Of a stretch of 64,000 nt of DNA, positions 37,856 to 48,108 are shown piece after piece. Location of the stretch: the NCBI GenBank assembly GCA_913062625.1, contig CAJXWP010000002.1:1-64000 (forward strand), in the 5' to 3' direction. Every line of letters starts with the position of its first letter. Position 1 is the first letter of the stretch. The notes beneath the pieces were generated by a model. The model worked only from the letters and a program-made list of their open reading frames with translations, made no database searches and was not told the DNA's origin. This stretch comes from an uncultured Haliea sp. GTDB taxonomy: Bacteria > Pseudomonadota > Gammaproteobacteria > Pseudomonadales > Halieaceae. A program made the translations under genes and the position numbers.

Positions 37856-38707
37856 ATGAAAGTATTGTTTGTCATCGCCATTTTTGCCCTAGTGATTACA
37901 GTGTCCGGAAGCTGGGGCGGCTTGATGCTGTATACGCTGCCCATCATGTCCTGGGCAGTGTTGGGTATTTTCGCCATTCAAGGTCTCAGTTTTATACCGG
38001 CTTTCCTGTGCCAGACAGAGCGTTACTACGATTTGATCGGCAGCCTGACCTATATCAGTGTAGTTGTCCTCGTTCTGCTAGGCAGTGGCGAGGTTGACTT
38101 GCGACAAATGTTGATTGCACTGTTCATTCTTATTTGGGCGGGTCGGCTTGGTAGCTTTCTTTTTATTCGCATTGCACAGGATGGCAGTGACTCCCGCTTT
38201 GATAAGATCAAACCTTCGGCGCTCCTCTTTTTTCGCACATGGATGCTGCAGGGACTTTGGGTCACGGTGACAGCTGGAGCGGCGCTGGCGGCGCTGAGTA
38301 GTGGTAGGTCTGTGCAGTTGAACATTGTTGATGGCGTAGCCATTGCACTTTGGCTATCTGGCTTTGGTATAGAAGTCATCGCCGACAGGCAGAAACGTCA
38401 GTTTAGGCAGGCACACGGTAGCGATGCCTTTATTACTGCGGGCTTGTGGTCCCTTTCTCGCCACCCCAACTATTTTGGTGAGATCATGCTTTGGTCAGGT
38501 GTGGCGTTACTGGCGCTTCCCGTATTGGATAGTTGGCAGTATCTAACACTGATATCACCCGTGTTTGTTTATCTGTTGCTGGTGCGCATTAGCGGCATCC
38601 CCTTGCTCGAGAAAAAATCTAATCGCCGTTGGGGGGTGGACCCGGCTTACATCGCCTACAGGAAGAACACACCGGTGCTTATTCCCAAATTGAAGAAATT
38701 TAGGTGA
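37856..38707 (+). CDS. DUF1295 membrane protein (steroid 5-alpha-reductase-like)
   Basis: A 283-residue inner-membrane protein with about seven helices. The C-terminal SLSRHPNYFGEIMLWSG, followed by LLEKKSNRRWG and YIAYRKNTPVLIP, is diagnostic of DUF1295 and the isoprenylcysteine methyltransferase/steroid reductase superfamily. It probably reduces or methylates a lipid substrate using NADPH or SAM. It stands alone on the plus strand. Confidence 0.87.
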   Translation: MKVLFVIAIFALVITVSGSWGGLMLYTLPIMSWAVLGIFAIQGLSFIPAFLCQTERYYDLIGSLTYISVVVLVLLGSGEVDLRQMLIALFILIWAGRLGSFLFIRIAQDGSDSRFDKIKPSALLFFRTWMLQGLWVTVTAGAALAALSSGRSVQLNIVDGVAIALWLSGFGIEVIADRQKRQFRQAHGSDAFITAGLWSLSRHPNYFGEIMLWSGVALLALPVLDSWQYLTLISPVFVYLLLVRISGIPLLEKKSNRRWGVDPAYIAYRKNTPVLIPKLKKFR

Positions 38708-38759
38708 TTTGACAGGCAGAGGCTGAGGCGAGTGATCCTTGCCATCGAGGAGCGAAAAG

Positions 38760-39884
38760 GTGATTCATTTAAAAAAGACTAAATCCGCGATAAACCCTTC
38801 GATAGTGTTAGCGGTTATGTCGACCTGCGCTGTTTTATCGGGTTGTCATTCAGATCAATCTTCATCCATCGATCTTTGCCAGCCATTCGAAGGGTTAACG
38901 CCCATCTGCGGCTTTCAGTCACCAGAAGACTTAGCCGTGTTACCCGATAAAAGCGGTCTATTGGTCAGCGAATATGGGCAAATGGGTGACGAGGAGGGGC
39001 AACTATCGATGCTTTCTATTAGCGACAATAAACGGACGGTACTATATTCCGCAGACATGCACAGTCCGTCGCACGCAAGAACTGCGGTTTGGGGCGATCC
39101 GAGCTGCCCCGAGCCAGAACGATTCTCACCTCATGGCTTCGATTTAGCGCAAAGATCAGATAGTCGTTGGCAGCTGTTAGTGGTAAACCATGCAGAGCAT
39201 GAGCGCATTGAATTTTTTCAGTTGGTTAGAAACAAAGAGGCTGTTTGGTCTTTGGTGTGGCGGGGCTGTGTGCAGTCTACGGATGACAGCGTGTATAACG
39301 ATGTTGCGGCTGTGAATGATGGGTTCATTGTCAGTCGCATGATGTCCAATCAAAATACTGGCCTGGCAATGGTCGATTATTTTCTTGGCCGCGATACGGG
39401 TCACGTATTGCGCTGGAGCTTAGCCACAGGGCTTGAGCCAGTGGCTAATACTCAAGGCGTTATGCCTAACGGTGTTGTTGCGACGGCCAACGGCTCGCAT
39501 ATATTTGTGAATTTGTATGGCGAGAACAAAGTCAGAGTGGTCGACACAAATAGCCAAACTGTTTTGGCGGATCTAGATATTACGAGTGCAGACAACACTA
39601 ACTGGGATGTTAGTCGGAAAAATAGATTACTGATCGCTTCTCACGACTTTCATTTTTTTAGCATGATTCAGTGCATGACCGGTGGAACCGATAATTGCCC
39701 GTCGCCCTTTGAAATTATTGAGCTTGACACTACGAACTACAGTCAACGTTCGTTAATCATTAATGACGGTCAGTTTTTTGGTGCTGCTACGTCTGCTGTC
39801 AGACTGGGCGACAAATTGTATATTGGCTCTTTTTCTGGAAATCGCATTCTAATCGCTCCGGTTGGCTATGGTGTTATTCTGTAA
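38760..39884 (+). CDS. Lipoprotein with arylesterase/SMP-30-like beta-propeller
   Basis: About 374 residues. GTG 38760 is chosen because AGGAG lies seven bases upstream; the TTG at 38739 is rejected. LSGC gives lipidated Cys29. The rest has repeating propeller strands: GFQSPEDLAVLPDKSGLLVSEYG, HGFDLAQRSDSRWQLLVVNHAEHERIEFF, PNGVVATANGSHIFVNLYGENKV and RLGDKLYIGSFSGNRI. The pattern resembles strictosidine-synthase-like, paraoxonase or SMP-30 lactonases, with calcium-site-like Asn/Asp and His residues. It may be a surface lactonase or esterase. Confidence 0.75.
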   Translation: MIHLKKTKSAINPSIVLAVMSTCAVLSGCHSDQSSSIDLCQPFEGLTPICGFQSPEDLAVLPDKSGLLVSEYGQMGDEEGQLSMLSISDNKRTVLYSADMHSPSHARTAVWGDPSCPEPERFSPHGFDLAQRSDSRWQLLVVNHAEHERIEFFQLVRNKEAVWSLVWRGCVQSTDDSVYNDVAAVNDGFIVSRMMSNQNTGLAMVDYFLGRDTGHVLRWSLATGLEPVANTQGVMPNGVVATANGSHIFVNLYGENKVRVVDTNSQTVLADLDITSADNTNWDVSRKNRLLIASHDFHFFSMIQCMTGGTDNCPSPFEIIELDTTNYSQRSLIINDGQFFGAATSAVRLGDKLYIGSFSGNRILIAPVGYGVIL

Positions 39885-40008
39885 TCCCACAGAGCGGCCG
39901 AACACAATGACCCGTCACGCCAAACGGGGATTGGAAAAAATTGAGTCAAAGTCGTGGCTTGGTGTCTTGCCTCAGTAGCAAGGGTATGAAAAAACTTGCC
40001 AAGGTGAG

Positions 40009-40983
40009 TTATTTGGACTGCTGGCTGGCAAAAAATAGTATTGCGAGCGAGTTTAAAATATCGGCCCTCTCCCATTGTAAAAAGTGACCGCAATCGGGCA
40101 GCATTAAAGGACCAACTCGGTCGGTAAAAGCAATTTCACAGCGCTTGGTGAAATCTTTCGGCACAACCTCGTCATCGGGCCCATATAAAATCATAGTCGG
40201 CACATCGACTGCCTGCAATACCATAGGTATTTCTTCCATCGCGCGGCCAAAAACTTGCTGATAGGGTGCCCAGCTCGCGGCCAATCGCTCTGCATCAGCA
40301 AAAGGTTCGGTCATAAAATCGTAATCTGAATCAGTAAAGCTAAACGGTGAAGCCCATAGCCGATGCTCGTAGAAATCGCGCACATAACGACGGCGACGCG
40401 TCGGGGTGTCAAGCTCTTCTAGCAGCTCTTTCCAGTCTCGCCCCTGGCGAAAACGGTATTCTCCTGTGGGATGATTATCTAGAGGATCCAGCGGCATCTC
40501 TCTGTCCGCATACCAGTCCGGCTGATCCCATATCATGGGTGGAATACTATTAAAGAAGATGAGCTTGTCTACGAAGCCCGGGAAGCGATTGGCCAGATCA
40601 CAACTCACTGCACCACCCACATCGCCGGCGATGACGCCGCAAGCCGGATGGCCTAATACATCGTGAACCAAAGCGTATAAATCCTTAGAGTAATACACTA
40701 AATCGTAGTGGTCATCCGCGCAAAGATCGGAATCACCATAGCCCCGCAAATCAGGTACTATCACCTCGAAACCAGCCTCTACTAACGGCTGGATATTACG
40801 CCACCAAATCCGTTTGGATTCGGGGTAGCCGTGTATCAACAGTAGTGGATAGCCTCCAATGCCTTCGCGAATAAACCCCAGCTGTAAATCCCCGTCAACC
40901 TTGGCGCGACAAATACGAAATTCTTCAGCGGACGGTGTGGGGGGTTGTGGGGCACGATGCTTTAAAGAATAAGGCTTAACCAT
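40009..40983 (-). CDS. Alpha/beta hydrolase, epoxide-hydrolase/dehalogenase-like
   Basis: A 324-residue hydrolase. HGYP (51-54) forms the oxyanion motif, GDVGG gives nucleophile Asp121, and PDCGHFLQWE supplies the catalytic His near the C-terminus. The Asp nucleophile with HGxP is typical of epoxide hydrolases and fluoroacetate or haloacetate dehalogenases; the large cap domain (about 160-250) decides the substrate. Soluble and cytoplasmic. It lies alone on the minus strand. Confidence 0.82.
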   Translation of the reverse strand: MVKPYSLKHRAPQPPTPSAEEFRICRAKVDGDLQLGFIREGIGGYPLLLIHGYPESKRIWWRNIQPLVEAGFEVIVPDLRGYGDSDLCADDHYDLVYYSKDLYALVHDVLGHPACGVIAGDVGGAVSCDLANRFPGFVDKLIFFNSIPPMIWDQPDWYADREMPLDPLDNHPTGEYRFRQGRDWKELLEELDTPTRRRRYVRDFYEHRLWASPFSFTDSDYDFMTEPFADAERLAASWAPYQQVFGRAMEEIPMVLQAVDVPTMILYGPDDEVVPKDFTKRCEIAFTDRVGPLMLPDCGHFLQWERADILNSLAILFFASQQSK

Positions 40984-41241
40984 AAAAAAATATCCGCAGA
41001 AAATAAGCTAGATTAAAAAAACAGACGTCGTCGTATGTCAGTTTCAATCCTAACACCACCTCGACAGGTGCCACCCAGTGAATCGGTTGTGACTGAGTGG
41101 GCTGGCAGGAAATCCGGTACATTGAAGATATGGCTGTGGATTGAATCCAAACCGGGTTCAAGATCGTAAAGAGCATATAAGCATAGAGAATACAAAGTCT
41201 CTAGCAAAGTTTATCGAAACCAGTAAAAGCGGAGTAAAGCC

Positions 41242-42048
41242 ATGAGACTTACCCTTGACGAGGTGGCCGCATTGTTCGATGTTGCTAATGTGACTATCCA
41301 CTCCATGGTCAGGCTCGGTGTCCTTGCTGCTGCGCTTGCTGTCACACTGTTCAACGCCCCAGCGATTGGCGCTCCGGGAGCATATGGCGAATACTACAGC
41401 TATAATCCTCCTAGTCGCGATGGGACAGGAAAAGTCTATATGGGTAGGGAAATCGCCCATGTGATGGGCCACCGTGGCGCAAACTGGCTGGAAAGGCCTG
41501 AGAGAGAACAGAAGGAGCGAACGGATCTGCTTATAGAGCTGCTGGCGCTGCGCGTCGGCGAAACCGTCGCCGATATTGGTGCCGGCACCGGTTACTTCGC
41601 GCTGCCCATGGCTACAATGGTAGGCCCGACAGGCGTTGTATTGGCCGTTGACATACAACCTGAGATGCTTGGAATCATTGAGGAAAGAGCGCGCGCGGAT
41701 AATATTGCCAATGTGGAACTGATTCTGGCTACCGAAACCGACCCAATGCTTCCGGCAAATGCAGTTGATCTAGTGCTCATGGTTGATGCCTACCATGAAT
41801 TTTCAGGCCCGCGCGAAGTCATGGAGCACATCGTGGATGCGCTATCCGAGGACGGAAGAATTGTGCTGGTGGAGTATCGCGAAGAAGACCGCGCTGTGCC
41901 GATTAAGCGACTGCATAAGATGAGTGTAGTTCAGGCCACACGAGAGATGGCCGCCGTCGGATTAGTCCTCGACGAGGTTCATGACAACCTACCTTGGCAG
42001 CACATTATGGTATTCCGCCCGGGTAGCGATGCGGCGCCAGGCAGCTAA
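41242..42048 (+). CDS. SAM-dependent methyltransferase, probably exported or anchored
   Basis: A 268-residue class I methyltransferase. VADIGAGTGYFALPMA is motif I, VVLAVDIQPEML motif II and DLVLMVDAYHEF motif IV. A hydrophobic stretch (MVRLGVLAAALAVTLFNAPAIGAPG) at residues 22-46 looks like a signal peptide or anchor. GGAG precedes ATG 41242, yet translation could begin at ATG 41305 with a standard signal peptide. The first 21 residues (LTLDEVAALFDVANVTI) have an odd HTH-like pattern. The methyl acceptor is unknown. Confidence 0.8.
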   Translation: MRLTLDEVAALFDVANVTIHSMVRLGVLAAALAVTLFNAPAIGAPGAYGEYYSYNPPSRDGTGKVYMGREIAHVMGHRGANWLERPEREQKERTDLLIELLALRVGETVADIGAGTGYFALPMATMVGPTGVVLAVDIQPEMLGIIEERARADNIANVELILATETDPMLPANAVDLVLMVDAYHEFSGPREVMEHIVDALSEDGRIVLVEYREEDRAVPIKRLHKMSVVQATREMAAVGLVLDEVHDNLPWQHIMVFRPGSDAAPGS

Positions 42049-42316
42049 AACGGATGATTAAAGAATATCTGCACTTCGCTCCCCTAGCGGCTGACAACGG
42101 TTCCAGAATACCGTTTCTCACGTTGAAGGTGCGGGGCGCAGATTCATGCCCGTCACCGAGGGGCTGCAGGTATTTGAAGTTTAAGTAGGCGAGCAGCACG
42201 TCCCCTTCCGCCTCAAGGAAATGGCCTGCAGCGTAGCTATTGGAGCCTGCCTGTTGAGATAGGAATTCAAAATTTTCATTTTGGTAGCTGCCGATCGCGT
42301 CTCAGTCAGAATACAT
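42005..42316 (-). pseudogene. Possible decayed gene fragment with in-frame stop
   Basis: On the minus strand, ATG 42316 is followed by TGA at 42302-42304, then an open frame to the stop at 42005. The protein-like text (NENFEFLSQQAGSNSYAAG, HFLEAEGDVLLAYLNFKYL) suggests a former gene. The last 40 bases overlap the methyltransferase 3' end. The family is not recognised, and chance cannot be excluded. Confidence 0.3.
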
Positions 42317-42448
42317 GGCTACCCAATCTACAGACAGTTGATTCGTCCAACGTCTCTTCATATCTGTGTTTACTATTGCCAGTTTTTCTTTCATAGCGTT
42401 TAATATTGTGCACTATTACCCCCATTTGGACCGAGAAGAGACCCCCTG

Positions 42449-44083
42449 ATGACGATCATGCAAAAGTTTTACTGGTGTGTCGCCAGTGTAGGCAATGTAC
42501 TGGCATTGAGCTATTTTGTGTCGGTAGGGGGTGTCTTTTCCAGCCTGATTCTTATTGCAAGCCTGGCGTATACGGTGATCGGCTTTCACGATATTTTTGC
42601 CAGTAAACACACCCTCAATCGCCTGTATCCTGTGGTGGCGTATCTCCGCTATTTTCTCGAATCTTATCGCGTGGAAATTCAGCAATATTTTGTTGCCAAT
42701 GACTTAGAGGAACGCCCATTCAACCGTGAACAGCGCTCGCTGGTTTATCAACGGGCAAAAAATGTTCGGGACACCATCGCTTTTGGCACCCAAAGAGATC
42801 TATTGGAAGATAACTACCTGAGCCTGTGGCACTCCCTGCACCCCAGAACCGTTTTGGACAGTGCTAAAAAGGTTACCATCGGCGGTCCCGACTGCACGCG
42901 GCCTTATGAGGCCTCCTACCTTAATATTTCTGCCATGAGTTTCGGTTCTCTGAGCGCAAATGCTATCGAAGCACTCAACTTGGGCGCACTGAAGGCCGGT
43001 TGTTTCCACAATACGGGGGAAGGCGGTGCTAGTCCGTATCACCTTAAGCACGGTGGTGATGTTGTGTGGCAAATTGGTACGGGGCTATTTGGTTGCCGCG
43101 ACATTGAAGGTAATTTTTGCGCCGATAGTTTTTCAGTGATGGCGCAGAAGCCACAGATCAAGATGATTGAAATTAAATTATCGCAGGGGGCCAAGCCCGG
43201 CCATGGGGGGGTATTACCCGCGGCTAAAGTTACCGCAGAAATCGCCGCCATTCGCCATGTCGCTACCGATCGAGATTGCAATTCGCCGGCGGTTAACCCC
43301 GAGTGCACCACCCCGATGCAATTGCTTCAGTTTATCACCACGCTGCGGCAATTAAGTGGCGGAAAACCTATTGGCTTTAAGCTCTGCATTGGTAACCCTG
43401 TGGAGTTTCTCAATATCTGTAAGGCTATGCTGGAATCTGGCATAACACCGGACTTCATCACTGTGGATGGCGCCGAAGGTGGCACCGGTGCAGCACCGGT
43501 TGAGTTTACCAACCGCCTTGGAATGATGTGCCTAGAGAGCGTTTTTGTTGTTCATAATGCCCTTGTGGGTGCTGGGCTAAGAGACCGGATAAAAATTATC
43601 GCAGCCGGGAAAACGGCCTCTAGCTTTGACCTGCTATCGAAAATTGCAGTGGGCGCAGATAGCGTTAATGCAGCGCGAACCATGATGATGGCGTTGGGAT
43701 GCATTCAGTCGCGGCACTGTAATACGAATATGTGTCCCACCGGTATCGCCACGCAAGACCCTGCGAGGAGCAAGGCAATAAACGTGCAAGAGAAAAGTGA
43801 ACGGGTCAAAAATTTCCACCGCAATACACTGGAGAGTTTCTTTGAACTCGTGGGAAGTATGGGTCTGGATGATCCAGCAAAGCTTATGCCACAAATGCTA
43901 AAGCGTCGAACACCGTATGGCCAGCTGATGCCAAGCGGTAGCTTATTGCCGCCTTTACAAGACAAAGATCTGCTGCGCGATTCTGGCACTAGCGAGACGT
44001 GGAAAGAGTGGTGGCAGCAAGCGCAGAGTGCCGACTTTTATGCCCAAGATAACATAGCGATTGCCCCGTCGGAGCTACTGTAG
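42449..44083 (+). CDS. FMN-binding glutamate-synthase-like protein
   Basis: A 544-residue protein. Two N-terminal membrane-type helices (about residues 1-50) precede a glutamate-synthase FMN barrel: SAMSFGSLSANAIEALN, NTGEGGASPYH, IEIKLSQGAKPGHGGVLPA, DGAEGGTGAAP and the Cys-rich GCIQSRHCNTNMCPTGIATQDP for a 3Fe-4S-type cluster. It lacks the glutaminase domain, so it cannot by itself make glutamate from glutamine. This family is widespread and of uncertain role, perhaps a membrane-linked redox enzyme. It is monocistronic. Confidence 0.88.
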   Translation: MTIMQKFYWCVASVGNVLALSYFVSVGGVFSSLILIASLAYTVIGFHDIFASKHTLNRLYPVVAYLRYFLESYRVEIQQYFVANDLEERPFNREQRSLVYQRAKNVRDTIAFGTQRDLLEDNYLSLWHSLHPRTVLDSAKKVTIGGPDCTRPYEASYLNISAMSFGSLSANAIEALNLGALKAGCFHNTGEGGASPYHLKHGGDVVWQIGTGLFGCRDIEGNFCADSFSVMAQKPQIKMIEIKLSQGAKPGHGGVLPAAKVTAEIAAIRHVATDRDCNSPAVNPECTTPMQLLQFITTLRQLSGGKPIGFKLCIGNPVEFLNICKAMLESGITPDFITVDGAEGGTGAAPVEFTNRLGMMCLESVFVVHNALVGAGLRDRIKIIAAGKTASSFDLLSKIAVGADSVNAARTMMMALGCIQSRHCNTNMCPTGIATQDPARSKAINVQEKSERVKNFHRNTLESFFELVGSMGLDDPAKLMPQMLKRRTPYGQLMPSGSLLPPLQDKDLLRDSGTSETWKEWWQQAQSADFYAQDNIAIAPSELL

Positions 44084-44549
44084 TCATAGCGTTTCTCGCC
44101 AGGCTAGCTGTTAGCCCAGCGCTGGAACAAAACACCCAACCGCGCAGCACTCGCGCTGGCCGTCGTCATTAAGTAGTCCGATAGCACCCTAATATAATAG
44201 GGGCTCTAAAACCGACAAAGGATCGAGAGGATTTACAGGTCGGTAAAAAGCCGCCGCAAATATCATTAACCTCGATAAGATATGCCTGCGAACACTCGAA
44301 GCTGTAAGCTACCCGTCGACAGGCGCTTTGCGGATCATACAGGAAGCGGATGGCTATGATGCAGGCTTGTGTAGTGAAAAACGCAACTTAAACAGGGCCT
44401 CGGGCCGCCTGAGAGGCTCGGTCTTCTTATACGTGATGCAGGGTAATTACAGGACTCTTATGATCAAAAAAACTGAACCTGAGTTGGTCACAGATATCAG
44501 GGCGACACGCTTGCCCGTGGGCCAGCGAAGGTTAGGTGCTGCTCCCGCA
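44084..44549. other. Intergenic region, no gene seen
   Basis: About 470 bases between convergent genes. ORFs here lack coding character or ribosome sites. No repeats or RNA genes were recognised. Confidence 0.4.
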
Positions 44550-44882
44550 TCAGTTAACGCTGCTGCTGTCAGCTGAAAATGTGTGGGACACCTGTTCGGC
44601 GTGGGCCAGTATTTGGTCCGCCAGCATGCTTGCCATCGGATCTAACCTAAAATTTTGGAAAGCCATCATGGACATCATAATGAACACCTCCAATAACGCC
44701 TCCTCATTGGTTACTTGACCAAGGCATCGTTGAACGTGGCTGAAGAAATCAAATGCCTCTGACTGCGATGAAACAGCTAGGTAGGCCACTAACTCTTTCA
44801 AGACGGGCGTCAATTCTGCAACAACATCGTTAATAGTAGACATGTTGTGTTTACGTATATTCGGCTGAGGTAGATCAGCCAT
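44550..44882 (-). CDS. Small helical hypothetical protein
   Basis: About 110 residues from ATG 44882, which is preceded by GAGGG; ATG 44843 without a ribosome site would shorten it to 97. The product is helical (INDVVAELTPVLKELVAYLAV, FDFFSHVQRCLGQV) with a methionine-rich segment (MMSMMAFQNF). No domain is recognised. Coding-like composition favours a real gene, but the evidence is limited. Confidence 0.5.
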   Translation of the reverse strand: MADLPQPNIRKHNMSTINDVVAELTPVLKELVAYLAVSSQSEAFDFFSHVQRCLGQVTNEEALLEVFIMMSMMAFQNFRLDPMASMLADQILAHAEQVSHTFSADSSSVN

Positions 44883-44966
44883 CGTGCAAACCCTCAACTG
44901 ACCCTCTTCTCGGGAGGCGTCACTGTATTTCTCGTTCACTCGTCATTTCGACCAGCTAGGATGCCA

Positions 44967-45420
44967 CTAAAAAAGTCTGGATCGGTTTTCTGCGTTCGCC
45001 AGTTCAGCAATGGACGGATGTGAAGTGTTCGAGGACTGAGGCCAGCAAGATTCCACAGTGATAGCCCGGTTTTCCGTGTTCAACCGTGAAAACGCCACCC
45101 GTAATCGCTCTAGACACCAGACTCTGTAGCGCGAAACAGGCAACTGGGTATACACTTGCCCCTGAATAACGACATTAAACCTGTTTTCATTCTTACCATA
45201 ACCACTCGTCAGCATAATCTTCAATCAACAAGCTAATAAAATTTTGCAACGGGTGATCAAGTATTACATTCGGCCCAGTCAGTTCGGATTCAAGAAATTG
45301 TATCATCGGCGTTGTATCCGACATCCAGCGACCATCACTCATTTCAACTACGGGCATTTGCAACGCGCCAGTGTCAAAAAAATTTTTCTGCTGTTTTGGG
45401 ATGGTGCGATCACTTGATAT
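44967..45420 (-). pseudogene. Decayed glutathione S-transferase family gene
   Basis: Reading 45420 to a TAA at 45193-45195 on the minus strand gives GALQMPVVEMSDGRWM, SDTTPMIQFLE and FISLLIEDYADEWLW, a clear GST N-terminal thioredoxin-fold segment including the SDTTPMI glutathione-binding loop. It is preceded directly by an in-frame TAG, so the true N-terminus is lost. After DEWLW the frame stops, where intact relatives continue into the C-terminal domain. A second frame (44967-45224) holds RYRVWCLERLRVAFSRL, which may be a displaced C-terminal piece. Two or more lesions make it non-functional. Confidence 0.6.
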
Positions 45421-45523
45421 CTAATGCCGCGATAACGGAGATAAGATTTGTGAAATAGGAGATTTTGGAACCGTATACTTTTATCAAAATATTACCCGAC
45501 AAACATTAGGCCGCGTGTGTAGT

Positions 45524-48016
45524 TTACGCGAGTTTTAGTTTGCGCAGGCGTAATGAGTTACTGATTACGGATACCGAGCTTAAACTCATCGCTACTGCCG
45601 CAGTCATCGGGGACAGTAAAACGCCAAAGGTTGGAAATAATATCCCGGCCGCTATAGGGACTCCCAGTGCGTTATAAATAAAGGCAAAGAACAAATTCTG
45701 CCGGATGTTAGTCATTACTGCATGACTGAGTTGTACCGCTTTGAGAATGCCCGATAGATCACCGCTAACCAAGGTGATTTCGGCACTCTCCATCGCTACA
45801 TCGGTGCCGGTGCCCATAGCGATGCCAATGTTGGCCTGCGCCAGTGCGGGGGAATCATTGATACCGTCGCCGGTCATGGCGACGATTTTGCCCTCGGATT
45901 GTAAGTCTTTCACTCTATTAAGTTTGTTTTCGGGCAGGCACTCGGCCTCGAAGTTACTGAGTCCCAGTTCGTTGGCCACCGCTGCTGCAGTATTGGCATT
46001 GTCGCCAGTCATCATGATGACCTCGATGCCCTGACTCATTAGCGCAGCAATGACCTGATGGCTACTCGCCTTAATGGCATCAGAGATGGCGATAAACCCT
46101 TTACACGATCCATCCACGGCAATATAGGAGACGGTGTGTCCCAATCTCTGTTGCTGTTCGACTTTGTATTTCAGTCCCGATTCGATGCTGATTGCCAGTT
46201 GTTCAAGCAATCCAGCGTTTCCCAGAGCGACCTGGTGATTGTCGATCAGGCCGAGAATACCTTTGCCCGGAAGAGCCTCAAAGTGATTGGCTTCAGGTAG
46301 GTTCGCCTGCTGATTTTTTGCACATTGCACTATCGCCTCTGACAGTGGGTGCTCGCTGTGTCGACTGAGGGAGGCCGCCATTCCCAGCAGGGTATCTTCC
46401 TCGCCTTCGTGTTGCGAATAGACTAGATTTACCGAGGGTCTACCCTCAGTAATCGTGCCGGTCTTGTCCGTGATTAGAACGTCGATTTTTTGCAGAGTTT
46501 CCAAGGCTTCCGCATTTTTAATGAGAATCCCTGACTGCGCGCCTTTGCCCACACCTACCATCACCGACATCGGTGTGGCTAGACCCAGGGCGCAGGGGCA
46601 GGAAATAATCAACACTGCAATGGCATTTACAAAGCCATACACCAGAGCAGGCTCTGGACCATAGAGGGCCCAGACGATAAATGTGATAAGAGAAATCCCG
46701 ATCACCACGGGAACAAAATACTTGGCGATGCTGTCCGCCAGTTTTTGAATTGGTGCGCGCGAGCGACTGGCGTCGTTGACCATCTGTATAATTTGGGAGA
46801 GCAGGGTATCGGCGCCAACCTTTTCCGCCAACATAACAAAGGATCTGGAGCCATTGATGGTGCCGGAAGTGACGGTGTCGCCCACTGCTTTATCGACCGG
46901 TATCGGTTCGCCAGTAATCATAGACTCATCCACGCTACTGCCGCCCTCCGTGATTTTTCCATCGACCGGTATTTTGTCGCCGGGTTTTACCCGCAATCGA
47001 TTCCCGGCGACCACGTCGTGGATGGAGATCACTCGATCGATATCATTTTCTACCAGCGTGGTCTCAGAGGGAGTCAGATTCAGCAGGGCCTTAATCGCGC
47101 CGCTCGTCTGGCTATGGGCTCTGGCCTCGAGTAGTTGGCCCAGTAACGCCAGCGTTAGGATAACTGTAGTGGCTTCAAAGTAGAGGTGTACGCTGCCCGC
47201 TTCGGTTTTAAATTCTTCAGGGAAAACGCTTGGATACAATAGCCCAAAAACACTGAAGGCAAAGGCTACACCGGTACCGATGCCGATCAGGGTAAACATA
47301 TTCAGATTCATACTGATGATGGATTGCCAGGCACGCTGAAAAAACATGTTGCCGGCATAAAAGACCACCGGTAGGGTAAGCAGAAATTGCAGCCAGTTCC
47401 AATAGTTTTGGCTCATCAAACTGGGCAGGGGGTTACCCGGGATCATCTCGCCCATGGCGATAATAAATACCGGCAATGAACAGGCTGCGGCTAGCTTCAT
47501 CTTTTGCAGCAGATCCCTGTACGCTTTTTGCTCCGCCCCTTCATCGGGTTCTCTGGCTACTAAGTCCATGCCGCAAATGCGGCAGTCACCGGGTTTGCCT
47601 TCAATAACCTCTGGGTGCATAGGGCAGGTGTACAGGGCACTGGGCAACAGGCTTGGCTGCTCCAGCAAATCCATACCGCAGATGAGGCAGCTGGTAGGCT
47701 GTGCATAGGTCTTTTCGCCTTCGCAGTGCATGGGACAGTAATAAATACCGTTCCCGTTAACGACAGGCTTAGAGGCCGTATTTTCGTGGTACTCACCAGT
47801 CTTTCCAGGAAGATATATACGGTAGCTTAGATTAGCATCCAGTAGCGCTTGTTGCAGGGCCTCCAGCGTGACATGGGCGTTCATCTTGACGGTGGTCGTG
47901 TGGTCGGATAACGCAACGTTTGCATCGACCACCGCTTCTATAGCGTTGAGGGCCGTTTCAATTTTTTCTTTGCAGGCGCCGCATTGAATCCCTGAGATTT
48001 TATACGCATGTTCCAC
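45524..48016 (-). CDS. copA: Copper-type P1B ATPase with extra metal-binding modules
   Basis: An 830-residue heavy-metal exporter. Its order is an HMA domain ([12 protein letters not shown]), two Cys-rich YHS-like modules (YYCPMHCEG with [17 protein letters not shown] with CRICGMDL), six N-terminal-side and core helices, an actuator [17 protein letters not shown] in the transport helix, the phosphorylation motif DKTGTITEG and the hinge [11 protein letters not shown] with these modules indicates Cu(I) export; Ag(I) is also likely. GTG 48016 is chosen because AAGGAG lies just upstream. The upstream dyad at 48072-48108 may be its control site. No CopZ or CueR gene is adjacent. Confidence 0.93.
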   Translation of the reverse strand: MEHAYKISGIQCGACKEKIETALNAIEAVVDANVALSDHTTTVKMNAHVTLEALQQALLDANLSYRIYLPGKTGEYHENTASKPVVNGNGIYYCPMHCEGEKTYAQPTSCLICGMDLLEQPSLLPSALYTCPMHPEVIEGKPGDCRICGMDLVAREPDEGAEQKAYRDLLQKMKLAAACSLPVFIIAMGEMIPGNPLPSLMSQNYWNWLQFLLTLPVVFYAGNMFFQRAWQSIISMNLNMFTLIGIGTGVAFAFSVFGLLYPSVFPEEFKTEAGSVHLYFEATTVILTLALLGQLLEARAHSQTSGAIKALLNLTPSETTLVENDIDRVISIHDVVAGNRLRVKPGDKIPVDGKITEGGSSVDESMITGEPIPVDKAVGDTVTSGTINGSRSFVMLAEKVGADTLLSQIIQMVNDASRSRAPIQKLADSIAKYFVPVVIGISLITFIVWALYGPEPALVYGFVNAIAVLIISCPCALGLATPMSVMVGVGKGAQSGILIKNAEALETLQKIDVLITDKTGTITEGRPSVNLVYSQHEGEEDTLLGMAASLSRHSEHPLSEAIVQCAKNQQANLPEANHFEALPGKGILGLIDNHQVALGNAGLLEQLAISIESGLKYKVEQQQRLGHTVSYIAVDGSCKGFIAISDAIKASSHQVIAALMSQGIEVIMMTGDNANTAAAVANELGLSNFEAECLPENKLNRVKDLQSEGKIVAMTGDGINDSPALAQANIGIAMGTGTDVAMESAEITLVSGDLSGILKAVQLSHAVMTNIRQNLFFAFIYNALGVPIAAGILFPTFGVLLSPMTAAVAMSLSSVSVISNSLRLRKLKLA

Positions 48017-48071
48017 CCACCGAACTCCTTTAAGTCGTTATGAACTGCAATGGAAATAAAGCTACTGACAA

Positions 48072-48108
48072 GTTAACTTATTTTCAAGTACAAGAAAAAT
48101 AAAGTTAC
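48072..48108. promoter_or_regulatory. Imperfect dyad upstream of copA, candidate operator
   Basis: On the plus strand, GTTAACTTATTTTC is mirrored by GAAAAATAAAGTTAC around AAGTACAA, with single-base gaps. It lies 56-92 bases upstream of the copA GTG, where a copper regulator would bind. It does not match a classical CueR GACCTTCC site, so the regulator is unknown. Confidence 0.45.
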
